From Glycomyces fuscus (GTDB taxonomy: Bacteria; Actinomycetota; Actinomycetes; Streptosporangiales; Streptosporangiaceae): a stretch of 64,000 bases of DNA. This document shows positions 17,314 through 25,851 of the stretch, in pieces; within the stretch, counting starts at the first letter, position 1; each line of letters starts with the position of its first letter. Below the pieces are notes generated by a model that saw only the letters and a list, made by a program, of their open reading frames with translations, searched no databases and had not been told where the DNA came from. The position numbers and the translations under genes were made by a program. The stretch is from positions 17,979-81,978 of the forward strand of contig NYMS01000007.1 of assembly GCA_002529455.1 (NCBI GenBank). Direction: 5' to 3'.

Positions 17314-17952
17314 CTAGCCCGCGGCGTCGGGCAGGTGCTCGGGGCAGTCCCCGCCCGGTTCGGCGAGCAGTTCGAAGTGCCACATCTCGTTGGCGTAGAC
17401 CTGGCACAGCCCGTAGGCCGCGCCGCGGCGGACGACCCAGTCGGCGGCGTCGGTCGGACCGATGTCGACCGCCTCCCCGGTCACGTGCCTGGACTCCTCC
17501 GGGGTGCTGACCAGCCGCCTGGCCTCCTCACGGGACCCGTGCTCGCGGACGGCCTCGTCGAGCAGGTGCCGCTGGTACGCCTCGCTGCGCCAGCCCGACG
17601 TGACGTGGAGCACGATCCCCTCCTCCAGGGCGTCCCGGGTCGCCTCCTGCACGGCCTCCAGCAGCTCGCCGTCCAGGCGGGCGATCGAGGGGTACCGGGT
17701 GTCGAAGGCGGTGACCGACAGGTCGTCCGGAAGGGCACCGTCCTCAGCGGTGAAGGCCGCCTCCGCCTCCCCCCGCTCCTCCGCCGACGTGACCACCGAC
17801 CAGGCCATCAGCGCGACGGCCACCGCGACGCACAGCGCCGCGACCAGCCAGTACCAGGACCACCACCGGCGACCGGCGAGTCCGCCGAGGCGCCCGTCCT
17901 CCTTCCCGACAGGAGGGCACTCCACCGTTTCCCACTTCGACACTCCGCTCAT
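17314..17952 (-). CDS. VanY-like D,D-carboxypeptidase (peptidase family M15), membrane-anchored
   Basis: A membrane-anchored M15B peptidase of about 212 residues. One transmembrane segment (WYWLVAALCVAVAVALMAWSVV) near the N-terminus places the catalytic domain outside. The domain shows SGWRSEAYQ, the zinc-ligand block SRHVTGEAVDIG (His and Asp), and the catalytic/zinc EMWHFELL. VanY enzymes trim the terminal D-Ala from peptidoglycan precursors. The start is ambiguous: ATG 17952 has GAGAG about 7 nt upstream, GTG 17943 has AAGGA 8 nt upstream, and GTG 17970 has nothing. It is divergent from an OmpR/histidine kinase pair, an arrangement suggesting envelope control; actual vancomycin resistance is not implied because vanHAX genes are absent. 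Confidence 0.85.
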   Translation of the reverse strand: MSGVSKWETVECPPVGKEDGRLGGLAGRRWWSWYWLVAALCVAVAVALMAWSVVTSAEERGEAEAAFTAEDGALPDDLSVTAFDTRYPSIARLDGELLEAVQEATRDALEEGIVLHVTSGWRSEAYQRHLLDEAVREHGSREEARRLVSTPEESRHVTGEAVDIGPTDAADWVVRRGAAYGLCQVYANEMWHFELLAEPGGDCPEHLPDAAG

Positions 17953-18030
17953 CCTTCGTCTCTCGGGCACCGTCTGTTCGATGCGCGGGGTCCTCTCGGT
18001 ACCGTCCAGCGAAGTACGAGCGGTGTTGCA

Positions 18031-18058
18031 CGGGCGTATCGGTTTTTCGATACGCCCG
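18031..18058. promoter_or_regulatory. Long inverted repeat in the vanY-like / two-component divergent promoter region
   Basis: CGGGCGTATCG and CGATACGCCCG are perfect 11-bp arms around a T-rich 6-nt loop (GTTTTT). A smaller GCGAT/ATCGC repeat follows near 18058-18074. The location, about 80 bp upstream of the vanY-like gene and 130 bp upstream of the response regulator, fits an operator; the hairpin could also act in RNA. Confidence 0.55.
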
Positions 18059-18191
18059 CGATACGTACCATCGCGTTCACTGGGGTCCGGCGACGGGTCC
18101 CGTCCGGCGGGGCGAGCCGACCCCCGGGTCCGTACCGTGGGAGGACCGGGGACCGGAGCGGTGCCGTACCAGGTGACAGGGGGGACAGCGG

Positions 18192-18866
18192 ATGCGTGTG
18201 CTGATCGTCGAGGACGAGCCCTACCTCGCTGAGGCCGTGCAGGCGGGGCTGCGTCTGGAGGCGATCGCCTCCGACATCGCGGGGGACGGCGACGCGGCCC
18301 TGGAGCGGCTGGGGGTGAACGACTACGACGTGGTCGTCCTCGACCGCGACATCCCCGGCACGCACGGCGACGACGTGTGCCGGGCGATCGTCGAGCGGCG
18401 GCTCGGATGCCGCGTGCTCATGCTCACGGCCGCGAGCCGCCTCCAGGAGAAGGTCGCCGGGTTCGGGCTGGGCGCGGACGACTACCTGACCAAGCCCTTC
18501 GACCTCGCCGAGCTCGTGGTGCGCCTGCGCTCCCTGGCCCGCCGCCCGAGCCGGGGCGCGCCCCCGGTCCTGGAGTACGCGGGCATCCGTCTCGACCCCT
18601 TCCGGCGCGAGGTCCACCGCGCGGGCGCCCACGTCCACCTGACCCGCAAGCAGTTCGCCGTCCTGGAGGTGCTCATGGCGGCCGGGGGCGGGGTCGTCAG
18701 CGCGGAGACGCTGCTGGAGCGGGCGTGGGACGAGAACGCCGACCCCTTCACCAACGCCGTGCGCATCACCATCTCCACCCTGCGCAAGCGGCTCGGGGAG
18801 CCGTCGGCCATACGCACGGTGCCCGGGGTCGGCTACCGCCTCGAAGAGACCGGCCGGGACCGGTGA
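18192..18866 (+). CDS. OmpR/PhoB family response regulator
   Basis: A 224-residue regulator. The receiver domain (1-115) has the acidic pair ED at 7-8, the phosphoacceptor Asp in VVVLDRDIPG (about residue 51), a Thr in MLTA and the conserved Lys in LTKPFD. The OmpR winged helix (about 130-220) ends with NAVRITISTLRKRLGEPSAIRTVPGVGYRL. The ATG at 18192 follows a G-rich ribosome binding site (GGGGGGAC). The final TGA overlaps the GTG of the sensor kinase by 4 nt, so the pair is translationally coupled. The probable target is its own divergent region, including the vanY-like gene. Confidence 0.93.
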   Translation: MRVLIVEDEPYLAEAVQAGLRLEAIASDIAGDGDAALERLGVNDYDVVVLDRDIPGTHGDDVCRAIVERRLGCRVLMLTAASRLQEKVAGFGLGADDYLTKPFDLAELVVRLRSLARRPSRGAPPVLEYAGIRLDPFRREVHRAGAHVHLTRKQFAVLEVLMAAGGGVVSAETLLERAWDENADPFTNAVRITISTLRKRLGEPSAIRTVPGVGYRLEETGRDR

Positions 18867-20026
18867 ACGGCCGGGCCGCGGTCCGCGGTACGGCGGCGCC
18901 GTCCGGGCACGCACCGGGCCTGGCCTGGCGCCCGCGGCGGCTGACGGCGCGGATGCGGCTGGCGCTGAGCTACGCGCTCTTCCTCAACGTCGCCGGGGCG
19001 GCCACGCTGTCGGTCGTCTACCTGGGGATGCGCTACATCCCCAGCTACCCGCTGTCGACGTCGGACCCGTCGGTGACCTACGTCGCCTCCCGCGGGGAGA
19101 TCCTGGAGTCCCTGTTGCGGGCCTCGGGCGTCGCGCTCCTCCTCCTGGCGGTCGTCGGCCTGTGGGGAGGCTGGGTGATCGCGGGCCGGGTGCTGCGGCC
19201 GCTGCAGGAGATCACCCTGGCCGCCCGGCGGGCCGCCGACGGCTCCCTGGACCACCGGATCGGGCTCCGCGGCCGACGGGACGAGTTCACGGACCTGTCC
19301 GACACCTTCGACCACATGCTCGACCGCCTCCAGCACTCCTTCGAGGTCCAGCAGCGCTTCGCCGCCAACGCCTCCCACGAACTGCGCACCCCGCTGGCCA
19401 TCACCCGGACCATGCTGGACGTGGCCAGGGCCGACCCCCACGGCCAGGACCACCCCCGCCTCATCGCCCGCCTGCACGAGACCAACCAGCGCGGCATCGA
19501 GATCGTCGACGCCATGCTGCAGCTCTCCTCGCTCGGGCACACCCCGCTCGGCAGGGACCCGGTCGACCTGGCGGACACGGTCCGCGAGGCCGTCGCGACC
19601 ACCCGGAAGGAGGCCGAGGACCTCGGCGTCACGGTCTCGGTCCGCAGCACCCCGTCGCCGGTGACCGGCGACGGGGTGCTGCTGCGCCAGCTCGTGGTCA
19701 ACCTCCTCCACAACGCCCTGCGGCACAACCTGCCCACGGGCGGAACCGCGGCCCTGGCCGCCGCGCCCGACCCCCGGGACCGCGACCGCGTACTGCTGAC
19801 CGTCAGCAACACCGGGCCGCACCTGGACGGGCCGGTGCACGACCTCACCGAGCCCTTCCTGCGCGGCGGCGGCCGGGTGGCCTCCGGCGGGTCCGCGCGG
19901 ACCGGCCACGGCCTGGGGCTGCCCATCGTCGCGCGCATCGCCGAGGCCCACGGGGGCGGGCTGCGCCTGGCGCCCAACCCCGGCGGAGGGCTCACCGCGC
20001 GGGTGTCCCTCCCCGCGCGCCGCTGA
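18863..20026 (+). CDS. Membrane sensor histidine kinase
   Basis: A 387-residue HisKA-type kinase. Two transmembrane segments (about 25-50 and 88-112) flank a short extracytoplasmic loop (YIPSYPLSTSDPSVTYVASR), followed by a HAMP domain. The H-box is NASHELRTPLAITRTML (phosphoacceptor His), the N-box is LVVNLLHNALRHN, and the G-boxes are seen in VSNTGPH and GHGLGLPIVARIAEAHGG. The short sensor loop suggests it senses the membrane or a small ligand. The GTG start at 18863 overlaps the response regulator stop as GTGA. The gene ends before a strong hairpin facing jetC. Confidence 0.92.
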   Translation: MNGRAAVRGTAAPSGHAPGLAWRPRRLTARMRLALSYALFLNVAGAATLSVVYLGMRYIPSYPLSTSDPSVTYVASRGEILESLLRASGVALLLLAVVGLWGGWVIAGRVLRPLQEITLAARRAADGSLDHRIGLRGRRDEFTDLSDTFDHMLDRLQHSFEVQQRFAANASHELRTPLAITRTMLDVARADPHGQDHPRLIARLHETNQRGIEIVDAMLQLSSLGHTPLGRDPVDLADTVREAVATTRKEAEDLGVTVSVRSTPSPVTGDGVLLRQLVVNLLHNALRHNLPTGGTAALAAAPDPRDRDRVLLTVSNTGPHLDGPVHDLTEPFLRGGGRVASGGSARTGHGLGLPIVARIAEAHGGGLRLAPNPGGGLTARVSLPARR

Positions 20027-20038
20027 CCGGCCCGGACT

Positions 20039-20078
20039 CCGCCCCGGCACCGGCTCCGGGGGTCCGGCGCCGGGGCGG
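20039..20078. terminator. Bidirectional hairpin between the sensor kinase and jetC
   Basis: A perfect 10-bp stem, CCGCCCCGGC / GCCGGGGCGG, with a 20-nt loop that can itself pair weakly. It fills the short gap between the sensor kinase stop at 20026 and the jetC stop at 20084. This leaves no room for a jetD gene on this side. Confidence 0.6.
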
Positions 20079-20083
20079 CCCGC

Positions 20084-23000
20084 TCACCCGTCGGCGTCCT
20101 CCAGCAGGGTTCCGGCCGAGGACAGCGGGGCGAACCGGCTGGGGGTGATGCCCAGCAGTTCGGCGGCCAGTTCCTCGTTGCCGGAGAACCCGGCGTCGGC
20201 GTCGACCGTCTGGGTGCCGTCCCAGAGCATGAGCATCGCCGAGACGGTGTGCGCGCCCTTGTCGTGGTGCATGTCGTAGTGGGCGGCCATGGGCACGCTG
20301 TCGTAGTGCACCCACAGGTCGTGCCCGGTCATGAACATGTCGAGGTCGAAGGTGACCGTCAGCCCCATGAGCTCGGGCTTGTAGCGGTCGTCGATCCCGG
20401 CGAAGGCCTCGTCCAAAGCCACCATCCGCGGGCAGGTGGGAGCGGCGGAGGTGTACAGCGCGTTGGCCGCGGCGAACAGCGGCAGGTGGATCGCGGCGGA
20501 CTTCTCACCGCCCGACATCTGCTCGTGCTTGTTCTTGGTGAGCTTGACCTCCTCCTGGCCCGGCACGGCCAGGCGCAGCTCGAACCGGTACCAGGTGCGG
20601 TAGTCCAGTACCGCCGACAGGACCTGTTTGTAGGTGGCGCGCGGGTGGGCGGCGTGGTGCTCGCGGATCATCTCCCGCAGGACCTCGCGCAGCTGGGTCA
20701 GCCCCGAGGGGCCCAGCCCGTCGGTGTCACGCCTGACCAGGCGGGCGGCGGTGGCCTGGTGCTCGGTGACGCGGTCCGACCGGCTCCAGCGGATGCCGAT
20801 CCGGGTGCCCGAGGACATGGGCCGCGAACGGGTGTCACCGTCCATACTGGCGACCAGGTCGCGGGCCACGCGCACCCGTTCGTGGATCTGCTGGGCGATC
20901 CCGGTGAGCAGCTCGTCCTCCAGCACCCCGCGCTCCTCCTCGCGCAGCAGCGCTCCCTGCTCGCGGACGCGTTCGGCGATGACGCGGGCGAAGGCGGAGA
21001 CGGGGTTGCGGCCGGTCTCGTCGTTGACGAACACGGTGATGACACCGCTGGCCCCGAGGTCGTGGTCGACCCGGTAGCCCTCGGCGTCACCACCCAGGGT
21101 GTCCTGGAAGACGCGCAGGGCCTGGGAGATCCTCGTGGAGACGGACTTGAGGTCGCCGTCGGTGACCGGTGCCCCGGCGCCGACGGCGGCGGTGAACGCG
21201 TCGAGCAGCTCCGCGGCGTGTCCGGGCAGGACGGCGCGCACGGCGGCCTCCGGGTCTTCCGAGGCCGAGGCCAGGATCTGCTCGGCGGCCTCGCCGGGGG
21301 CGGGCCAGGAGCCCCGGTCCGGCCAGGCGTGCGCGGTGTCCACGCCCAGGGTGGCGCGCAGGTCGGGGTGGGTGAGGGCGGCGAAGGCGTCGGCCTGCTC
21401 GAACAGGGCGGCGAGGGAGTCGGTGAGGGCCCGCTGTCCGCCCTCCAGCTTCTCGTCGGCCCGGATCATGGCCTCGTGTGCGGCCGCGGCCTCCCTCTGG
21501 GCGCGCTGGTGTTCCTCGCGTGCCCGGTGCAGCCCCTCCTTGACCTGTTCCAGCTCGGCCATGAGCTCGCGGACCGGGGCGTCGATGCCCTCCTGCTTGG
21601 CGGTCAGCTCCGCCACGGCGCGCTCGTGCTCGCGCGTGCGCTCCTCGTGGCGCCCGCGGTCCTCCTCCAGCCGTCCGCGCAGCCGGGCGAGGGTCTCCCC
21701 GCGGCTGTCCAGGTCGGCGGTGTGCCGGTCGACCTCGGCGCGGGCGGCGTGCAGCAGGCGCGCGGTCTCCAGGAAGTCGTCCACGGCCCGGGCGACGGCG
21801 TCCACCGCCTCGGGCTGGGCGGGCATGGCGCGTTCGGCGGCCACGGCGCGCACCTGGTGGCGGTGCGCGTCGACCTCGGCGACCGCGGCGTCCAGGTCGC
21901 GGCGGCGCTCCTCGCTCTCGGCCCGCGCCGAGGCCAGGAGGGCGGAGCGCTGGTCGACCCGGCGCACGGCCAGGTCGATCGGGGTGGTCTCGGGCAGGGC
22001 GGTGCGGGCCCGGGTGAAGGCCTTGAGCAGTTCGCCCGCCCGGTCGAGCTGCTCACCGACCTGCGCGCGCCGCTCGGTGAGCTCGGCGAGGCGCGCGTCG
22101 CACTCGGCCAGGCGCTCCCGGCGGCGGTGGGCGCGGTTGGTGGCGCCGATGAACTCGGGGGCGGCCTTGGGGCTGGTACCCACGAGCAGGCCCTGGGAGA
22201 AGCGCGCACCGGCGCCGACGGTGGCCGGACCCCCGGAGCCGTCCGGTCCCACCGGGGCGCCGGGAGCGGCCAGGCGTACCGACGCGAGGACGCGGGCGAT
22301 GACCGGCTCGGGAACCCGGTCCTGCTGTTCGGGCACCAGCACGTCGGCCAGGGTGGGCCCCTCGGGCGCGGCGTCACCGGAGGGCAGCAGGTAGGCGTCG
22401 GCCTCGCCCGCGTCGAGCGCGGCGCGGGTGGCGTCGGTGTCGGGGTGCACCCAGGCGGTGAGCAGGCCCGCGCCGTGCAGGGCCCCCTCGATCGCGGCGG
22501 CCTCGTCGTCGCCGACCGCGTCGGCGAAGCGGACCAGCTGCCACAGCGGGGCCCCCGGACGCCCCTCGCGAAGGGCCGGGCGCAGGGCGTCGGCGGGCGG
22601 GGCGTCGTCGCGTTCGGCGGCGATCTCCCCTCGCTCGCGGGTGAGGCGGCCGATCTCGGCGCCGAGCCGGTCCCGGTCGGTCTCCAGGGTGCGTGCGTGC
22701 GCGGCGGCGTCCAGGCGCTGTTGATCGGTGTGCTCGCCGTAGACCTCCGCCAGCGTGGGGGTGCCGGGGCTGCCGACTCCCTCCAGGGCCTCGGCCAGGG
22801 CCGCGACGCAGGCGGCGTCGGTGACCGGGGCGGGGCCCTCGGCCCAGTGCCCGGCCCAGGCGGTGAGGGCGTCGGCGGCGGTGCCCCGGGCGGCGGCCAG
22901 TTCCTCGGCCGCCCGGTCGCACTCCGCCTCGCTGAGCCGGAGCCTGTCCTCGGCCTGGGCCCCGGCACGTTCGGCGGCCCCGCGCGCGGACTCGGCCCGG

Positions 23001-24322
23001 GCGAGTCCGGCGAGGCGCTCGCGGACCGCGGCCACGTCGGCCCGGCGGGCGGTCGCGCGCGCCCGGGCGGTGTCGGTCAGGTCCTCGCCGGTGTCGGCGG
23101 GCCCCTCCCCGTCGTGGTCGAGTCCGGCCTGGCCGGCGGTCTCGGCCAGCTCCGCGGCCAGTTCCCGGGTGCGCGCCCGCCCGTGTTCGAGGTCGGCGGC
23201 GACCCGGTCGGCCTCCCGCTGCAGGGCGGCGACCTCCCCGGCCTGGTCGTCCAGCCTGGCCTGCTGCTCGGCCAGGGCGCGGGCGGTCTCGGCGCTGTGC
23301 GCGCGCTCGATCTCCAGGGCGGCGTGGCTGCGGAAGGCCTCGTGCGCCTCCAGTCCGTCCTTGCGCGCGGCGAGCCGACGGATCTCGGCTTCGTGCTCCT
23401 CGGCCCGGCCGGTGGCGGCCGCGTGCGTGAGCGTGGCCCGCTCGCGGGTGTCGCGGGCCTCGGCGATGGCGCGGGCCTGCTCCGCGGTCTGCCCGGTGGC
23501 GGTGCGCACGCGGGCGAGGCGGTGGCGGGCGTGCGCGGTGAGGTAGGCGGCGTACTCCCCGACGAAGGCCGTGGTCGCGGCGTGCGCCGTGGTGGCCTGG
23601 TCGAAGCGGCGCTGGACGGCGGCCAGGTTGGTGAAGTCGCGGGCGGCCTGGTCGACGAGCTCCTCGTCCAGGGGGCTCAGTCCGCTGGTGAGGGTCTCGG
23701 AGACCTTCTCGGGGTCCAGGTCCTTGGCCAGCAGGGGGCGGCGCAGTGCCAGGAGCAGGTCGAGCAGCTGGACGTAGCGCTCGCCCAGGCCGAACAGGCG
23801 GGCGTCCACGGCGCGGCGGTACTCGGCGGCGGTGGAGCGGAAGGAGGCCTCGCCGAGCACCCCCTTGAGCTGCCTCTCGGTGAGCGGGCGCCCGTCGGAG
23901 GCGAGCAGGCCGAAGTCCACGCCCAGGCGCTGGTCGGTGACGAAGAAGGAGGGGGTCACGCCGTCGCGGTGGCGGTGCGCGCGCAGGCCGATGACCAGGG
24001 TGACCGTCTCGGTCCCCTCCTCCTCCGGACGGGTCCGGGCGAACTCCATCCACACGTACCCGTACTCGGAGTCCTGGCCGCGGTAGAGCAGGTTGGACTT
24101 CATCGTGCGGTTCTGGCCGCTGAAGGGGTCCAGGCGTCGGGCGTCGGTGTACCCGTCCAGGATGAAGGGGAAGAGCACCTCCAGCGCCTTGGTCTTGCCC
24201 GAGCCGTTGTGTCCGCGCAGGACGAGGCGCCCGTCGGCGAACACGAACTCCTCGTCGACGTAGTCCCAGACGTTGATCACGCCGGCGCGGCTGGGCCGGA
24301 ATCGGTCGCTCCTGGGGGACAT
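20084..24322 (-). CDS. jetC: JetC-type SMC/SbcC-like ATPase of a type II Wadjet system (TIGR02680 family)
   Basis: A 1412-residue SMC-like ATPase. Walker A is at residues 37-45 (GHNGSGKTK). Two long Ala/Glu/Arg-rich coiled-coil arms flank a central hinge-like region. The C-terminal head has EQMSGGEKSAA (ABC signature) and MVALDEAFAGIDDRY (Walker B and D-loop). The N-terminus MSPRSDRFRPSRAGVINVWD is characteristic of the TIGR02680 family, one member of a known four-gene neighbourhood equated with type II Wadjet. In Wadjet, the SMC-like motor with its kleisin partners extrudes DNA loops and marks small circular DNA for cutting. Its ATG overlaps the jetB stop (TGATG). The nuclease subunit gene jetD is not adjacent. 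Confidence 0.9.
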   Translation of the reverse strand: MSPRSDRFRPSRAGVINVWDYVDEEFVFADGRLVLRGHNGSGKTKALEVLFPFILDGYTDARRLDPFSGQNRTMKSNLLYRGQDSEYGYVWMEFARTRPEEEGTETVTLVIGLRAHRHRDGVTPSFFVTDQRLGVDFGLLASDGRPLTERQLKGVLGEASFRSTAAEYRRAVDARLFGLGERYVQLLDLLLALRRPLLAKDLDPEKVSETLTSGLSPLDEELVDQAARDFTNLAAVQRRFDQATTAHAATTAFVGEYAAYLTAHARHRLARVRTATGQTAEQARAIAEARDTRERATLTHAAATGRAEEHEAEIRRLAARKDGLEAHEAFRSHAALEIERAHSAETARALAEQQARLDDQAGEVAALQREADRVAADLEHGRARTRELAAELAETAGQAGLDHDGEGPADTGEDLTDTARARATARRADVAAVRERLAGLARAESARGAAERAGAQAEDRLRLSEAECDRAAEELAAARGTAADALTAWAGHWAEGPAPVTDAACVAALAEALEGVGSPGTPTLAEVYGEHTDQQRLDAAAHARTLETDRDRLGAEIGRLTRERGEIAAERDDAPPADALRPALREGRPGAPLWQLVRFADAVGDDEAAAIEGALHGAGLLTAWVHPDTDATRAALDAGEADAYLLPSGDAAPEGPTLADVLVPEQQDRVPEPVIARVLASVRLAAPGAPVGPDGSGGPATVGAGARFSQGLLVGTSPKAAPEFIGATNRAHRRRERLAECDARLAELTERRAQVGEQLDRAGELLKAFTRARTALPETTPIDLAVRRVDQRSALLASARAESEERRRDLDAAVAEVDAHRHQVRAVAAERAMPAQPEAVDAVARAVDDFLETARLLHAARAEVDRHTADLDSRGETLARLRGRLEEDRGRHEERTREHERAVAELTAKQEGIDAPVRELMAELEQVKEGLHRAREEHQRAQREAAAAHEAMIRADEKLEGGQRALTDSLAALFEQADAFAALTHPDLRATLGVDTAHAWPDRGSWPAPGEAAEQILASASEDPEAAVRAVLPGHAAELLDAFTAAVGAGAPVTDGDLKSVSTRISQALRVFQDTLGGDAEGYRVDHDLGASGVITVFVNDETGRNPVSAFARVIAERVREQGALLREEERGVLEDELLTGIAQQIHERVRVARDLVASMDGDTRSRPMSSGTRIGIRWSRSDRVTEHQATAARLVRRDTDGLGPSGLTQLREVLREMIREHHAAHPRATYKQVLSAVLDYRTWYRFELRLAVPGQEEVKLTKNKHEQMSGGEKSAAIHLPLFAAANALYTSAAPTCPRMVALDEAFAGIDDRYKPELMGLTVTFDLDMFMTGHDLWVHYDSVPMAAHYDMHHDKGAHTVSAMLMLWDGTQTVDADAGFSGNEELAAELLGITPSRFAPLSSAGTLLEDADG

Positions 24323-25851
24323 CAGTTTCCTTCCGCGAAGGTGGGGGCGGCTGCGGGGGTCGTGCCGGGCGGGGCGTCGTCCGAGGCGCCGGAGGCTGCT
24401 GGGGCGTCCCCGCCGCCGGGGGCCCCGGCGGCGGGTCCGGCGGGCGCGTCGGGCTCCCCGCCTCCGGCCGGGGCCCGCTTCCCCGGCGCGGGGTCGGTCA
24501 GCCCCAGGGGCAGCTGGCCCCCGTCGGCGCGCTCGGGCAGCGCGCCCTGGATGTTGCGGTAGCGGGAGGCGGCGGGCAGGACCAGGGCGCCTCCGGGGAC
24601 CGGCCGGACGAGGGAGAGCTCGGCGAGCAGGGTCAGGGCGGCGTCCAGCAGGCCGTAGGGGTCCTGCTGCCAGGCGCCGCCGAAGGAGGAGGCGCCGAAC
24701 TCGGCGAAGAGCTCGTGGATCATGGTCTCCCACCGGCCGCGCTCGACCAGGGGGACCTCCAGCCGCGCGGCGGCCTCCTCCTGCTCCCCGGAGTGCTCCA
24801 CGGTCCAGGCCAGGTCGGCCACCACTCCGTCGCGGGGCAGGCCGGCGTCCACGAGGCGGACGAGTTCTGCCTGGTCGTCGGCGTGCGGGGGCACGGGCAG
24901 CCGGACCAGCGCGGCCAGGGAGGTCTCCAGCAGGTCGGCCACCTTGGCCAGCAGCAGCCCGGCGGTGCGGTTGACCGCCCCGCCCCTGCCGGGGAAGGGC
25001 CGGTCGGTGAAGGTGCCCGCCGGGTCGGCCAGCAGGACGCCCTCGGCGCGGCGCTCGACGCTGAGCCCGGTGGCGCGGGCCAGGTCCTCGGCCACGCCAC
25101 GGCCGCGCAGGACAGCGGCCACGGCCGGTTCGACGTCGGCGTAGTACACGACCGGCCGCTCCACCAGGAGCCGCCGCGCCCGCCGGGCCGCCTGCTCGCG
25201 CGGCGAGGCCTCGGTGAGCGGGTCGGCGAGCAGGCCGGCGGCGCTGCCCAGGTGCTGGACCGGGCGCGCCGGGCGGAACAGCAGCTCGCACACCTCGTGG
25301 TCGATGTCGAACAAGGCGTCGCCCTGTTCGCCGCCCGCCGCCCACGCCTCCAGGGACCCGTCGGACAGGTGGAGCGCCCCGCGGTCCACCAGCCAGTGGG
25401 CGACGTCGACCAGCGCGGCCTTGTGGGTGCCGTCGGTGGGGTCGTAGCCCAGCCCGCCGACGGCGTTGGCCGCGGGGGTGAACCGGCTGACCAGGTCGGC
25501 GAGGCTGATCTCGATCTGGGAGCGCTGGAAGGCGGCCAGCACCAGGCACAGGTAGGCGAGTCTGCGCCGGTCGAAGGGCTTGCCCCGGCGCGAGAAGGTC
25601 TGGCGCTGGGTGGGGTCCAGGGCGTCGAGCTCGCGGACCAGGCGCACGTGGTCGGTGGTGGCGACCAGGGTGTAGCCGAAGAGCCGCTCCAGGTCGCAGG
25701 CCAGCTCGTCGGCCCAGCGCAGCACCTGGTCCAGGACGCCGGGGCGCGGGCGCGCCGCGGTGATGAGGTCGCAGGTCAGGACTCGGCGCATGGCCTGCTG
25801 GTAGGAGCCCAGGTCGGCGAGGGCGACCGTGCGGGCGAAGAGTCGGGGCAT
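24322..25851 (-). CDS. jetB: JetB-type protein of a type II Wadjet system (DUF2398/TIGR02678)
   Basis: A 509-residue protein matching DUF2398. Features include the N-terminal LGSYQQAMRRVLTCDLITAARPRPG and LRWADELACDLERLFGY, LDALDPTQRQTFSRRGKPFDRRRLAYLCLVLAAF, and a C-terminal SRYRNIQGA. In Wadjet this subunit is a kleisin-associated winged-helix partner of the SMC-like motor. The last 60 or so residues form a Pro/Ala/Gly-rich disordered tail (after QLPLGLTDPAPGKR), longer than expected and possibly lineage-specific. The start ATG overlaps the jetA stop as TGATG and its own stop overlaps jetC in the same way, so the three genes form a coupled operon. Confidence 0.9.
   Translation of the reverse strand: MPRLFARTVALADLGSYQQAMRRVLTCDLITAARPRPGVLDQVLRWADELACDLERLFGYTLVATTDHVRLVRELDALDPTQRQTFSRRGKPFDRRRLAYLCLVLAAFQRSQIEISLADLVSRFTPAANAVGGLGYDPTDGTHKAALVDVAHWLVDRGALHLSDGSLEAWAAGGEQGDALFDIDHEVCELLFRPARPVQHLGSAAGLLADPLTEASPREQAARRARRLLVERPVVYYADVEPAVAAVLRGRGVAEDLARATGLSVERRAEGVLLADPAGTFTDRPFPGRGGAVNRTAGLLLAKVADLLETSLAALVRLPVPPHADDQAELVRLVDAGLPRDGVVADLAWTVEHSGEQEEAAARLEVPLVERGRWETMIHELFAEFGASSFGGAWQQDPYGLLDAALTLLAELSLVRPVPGGALVLPAASRYRNIQGALPERADGGQLPLGLTDPAPGKRAPAGGGEPDAPAGPAAGAPGGGDAPAASGASDDAPPGTTPAAAPTFAEGN

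Noticed and set aside
17314..20026. A vancomycin resistance cluster
   Set aside because: VanY-like and two-component genes alone are not sufficient; no vanH, vanA/B ligase or vanX is present.
20084..25549. A single 1821-residue protein reading from 25549 to 20084
   Set aside because: The extra N-terminal 400 residues are Arg/Pro/Gly-rich shadow of jetB; the TIGR02680 N-terminus begins at 24322, where it overlaps the jetB stop.
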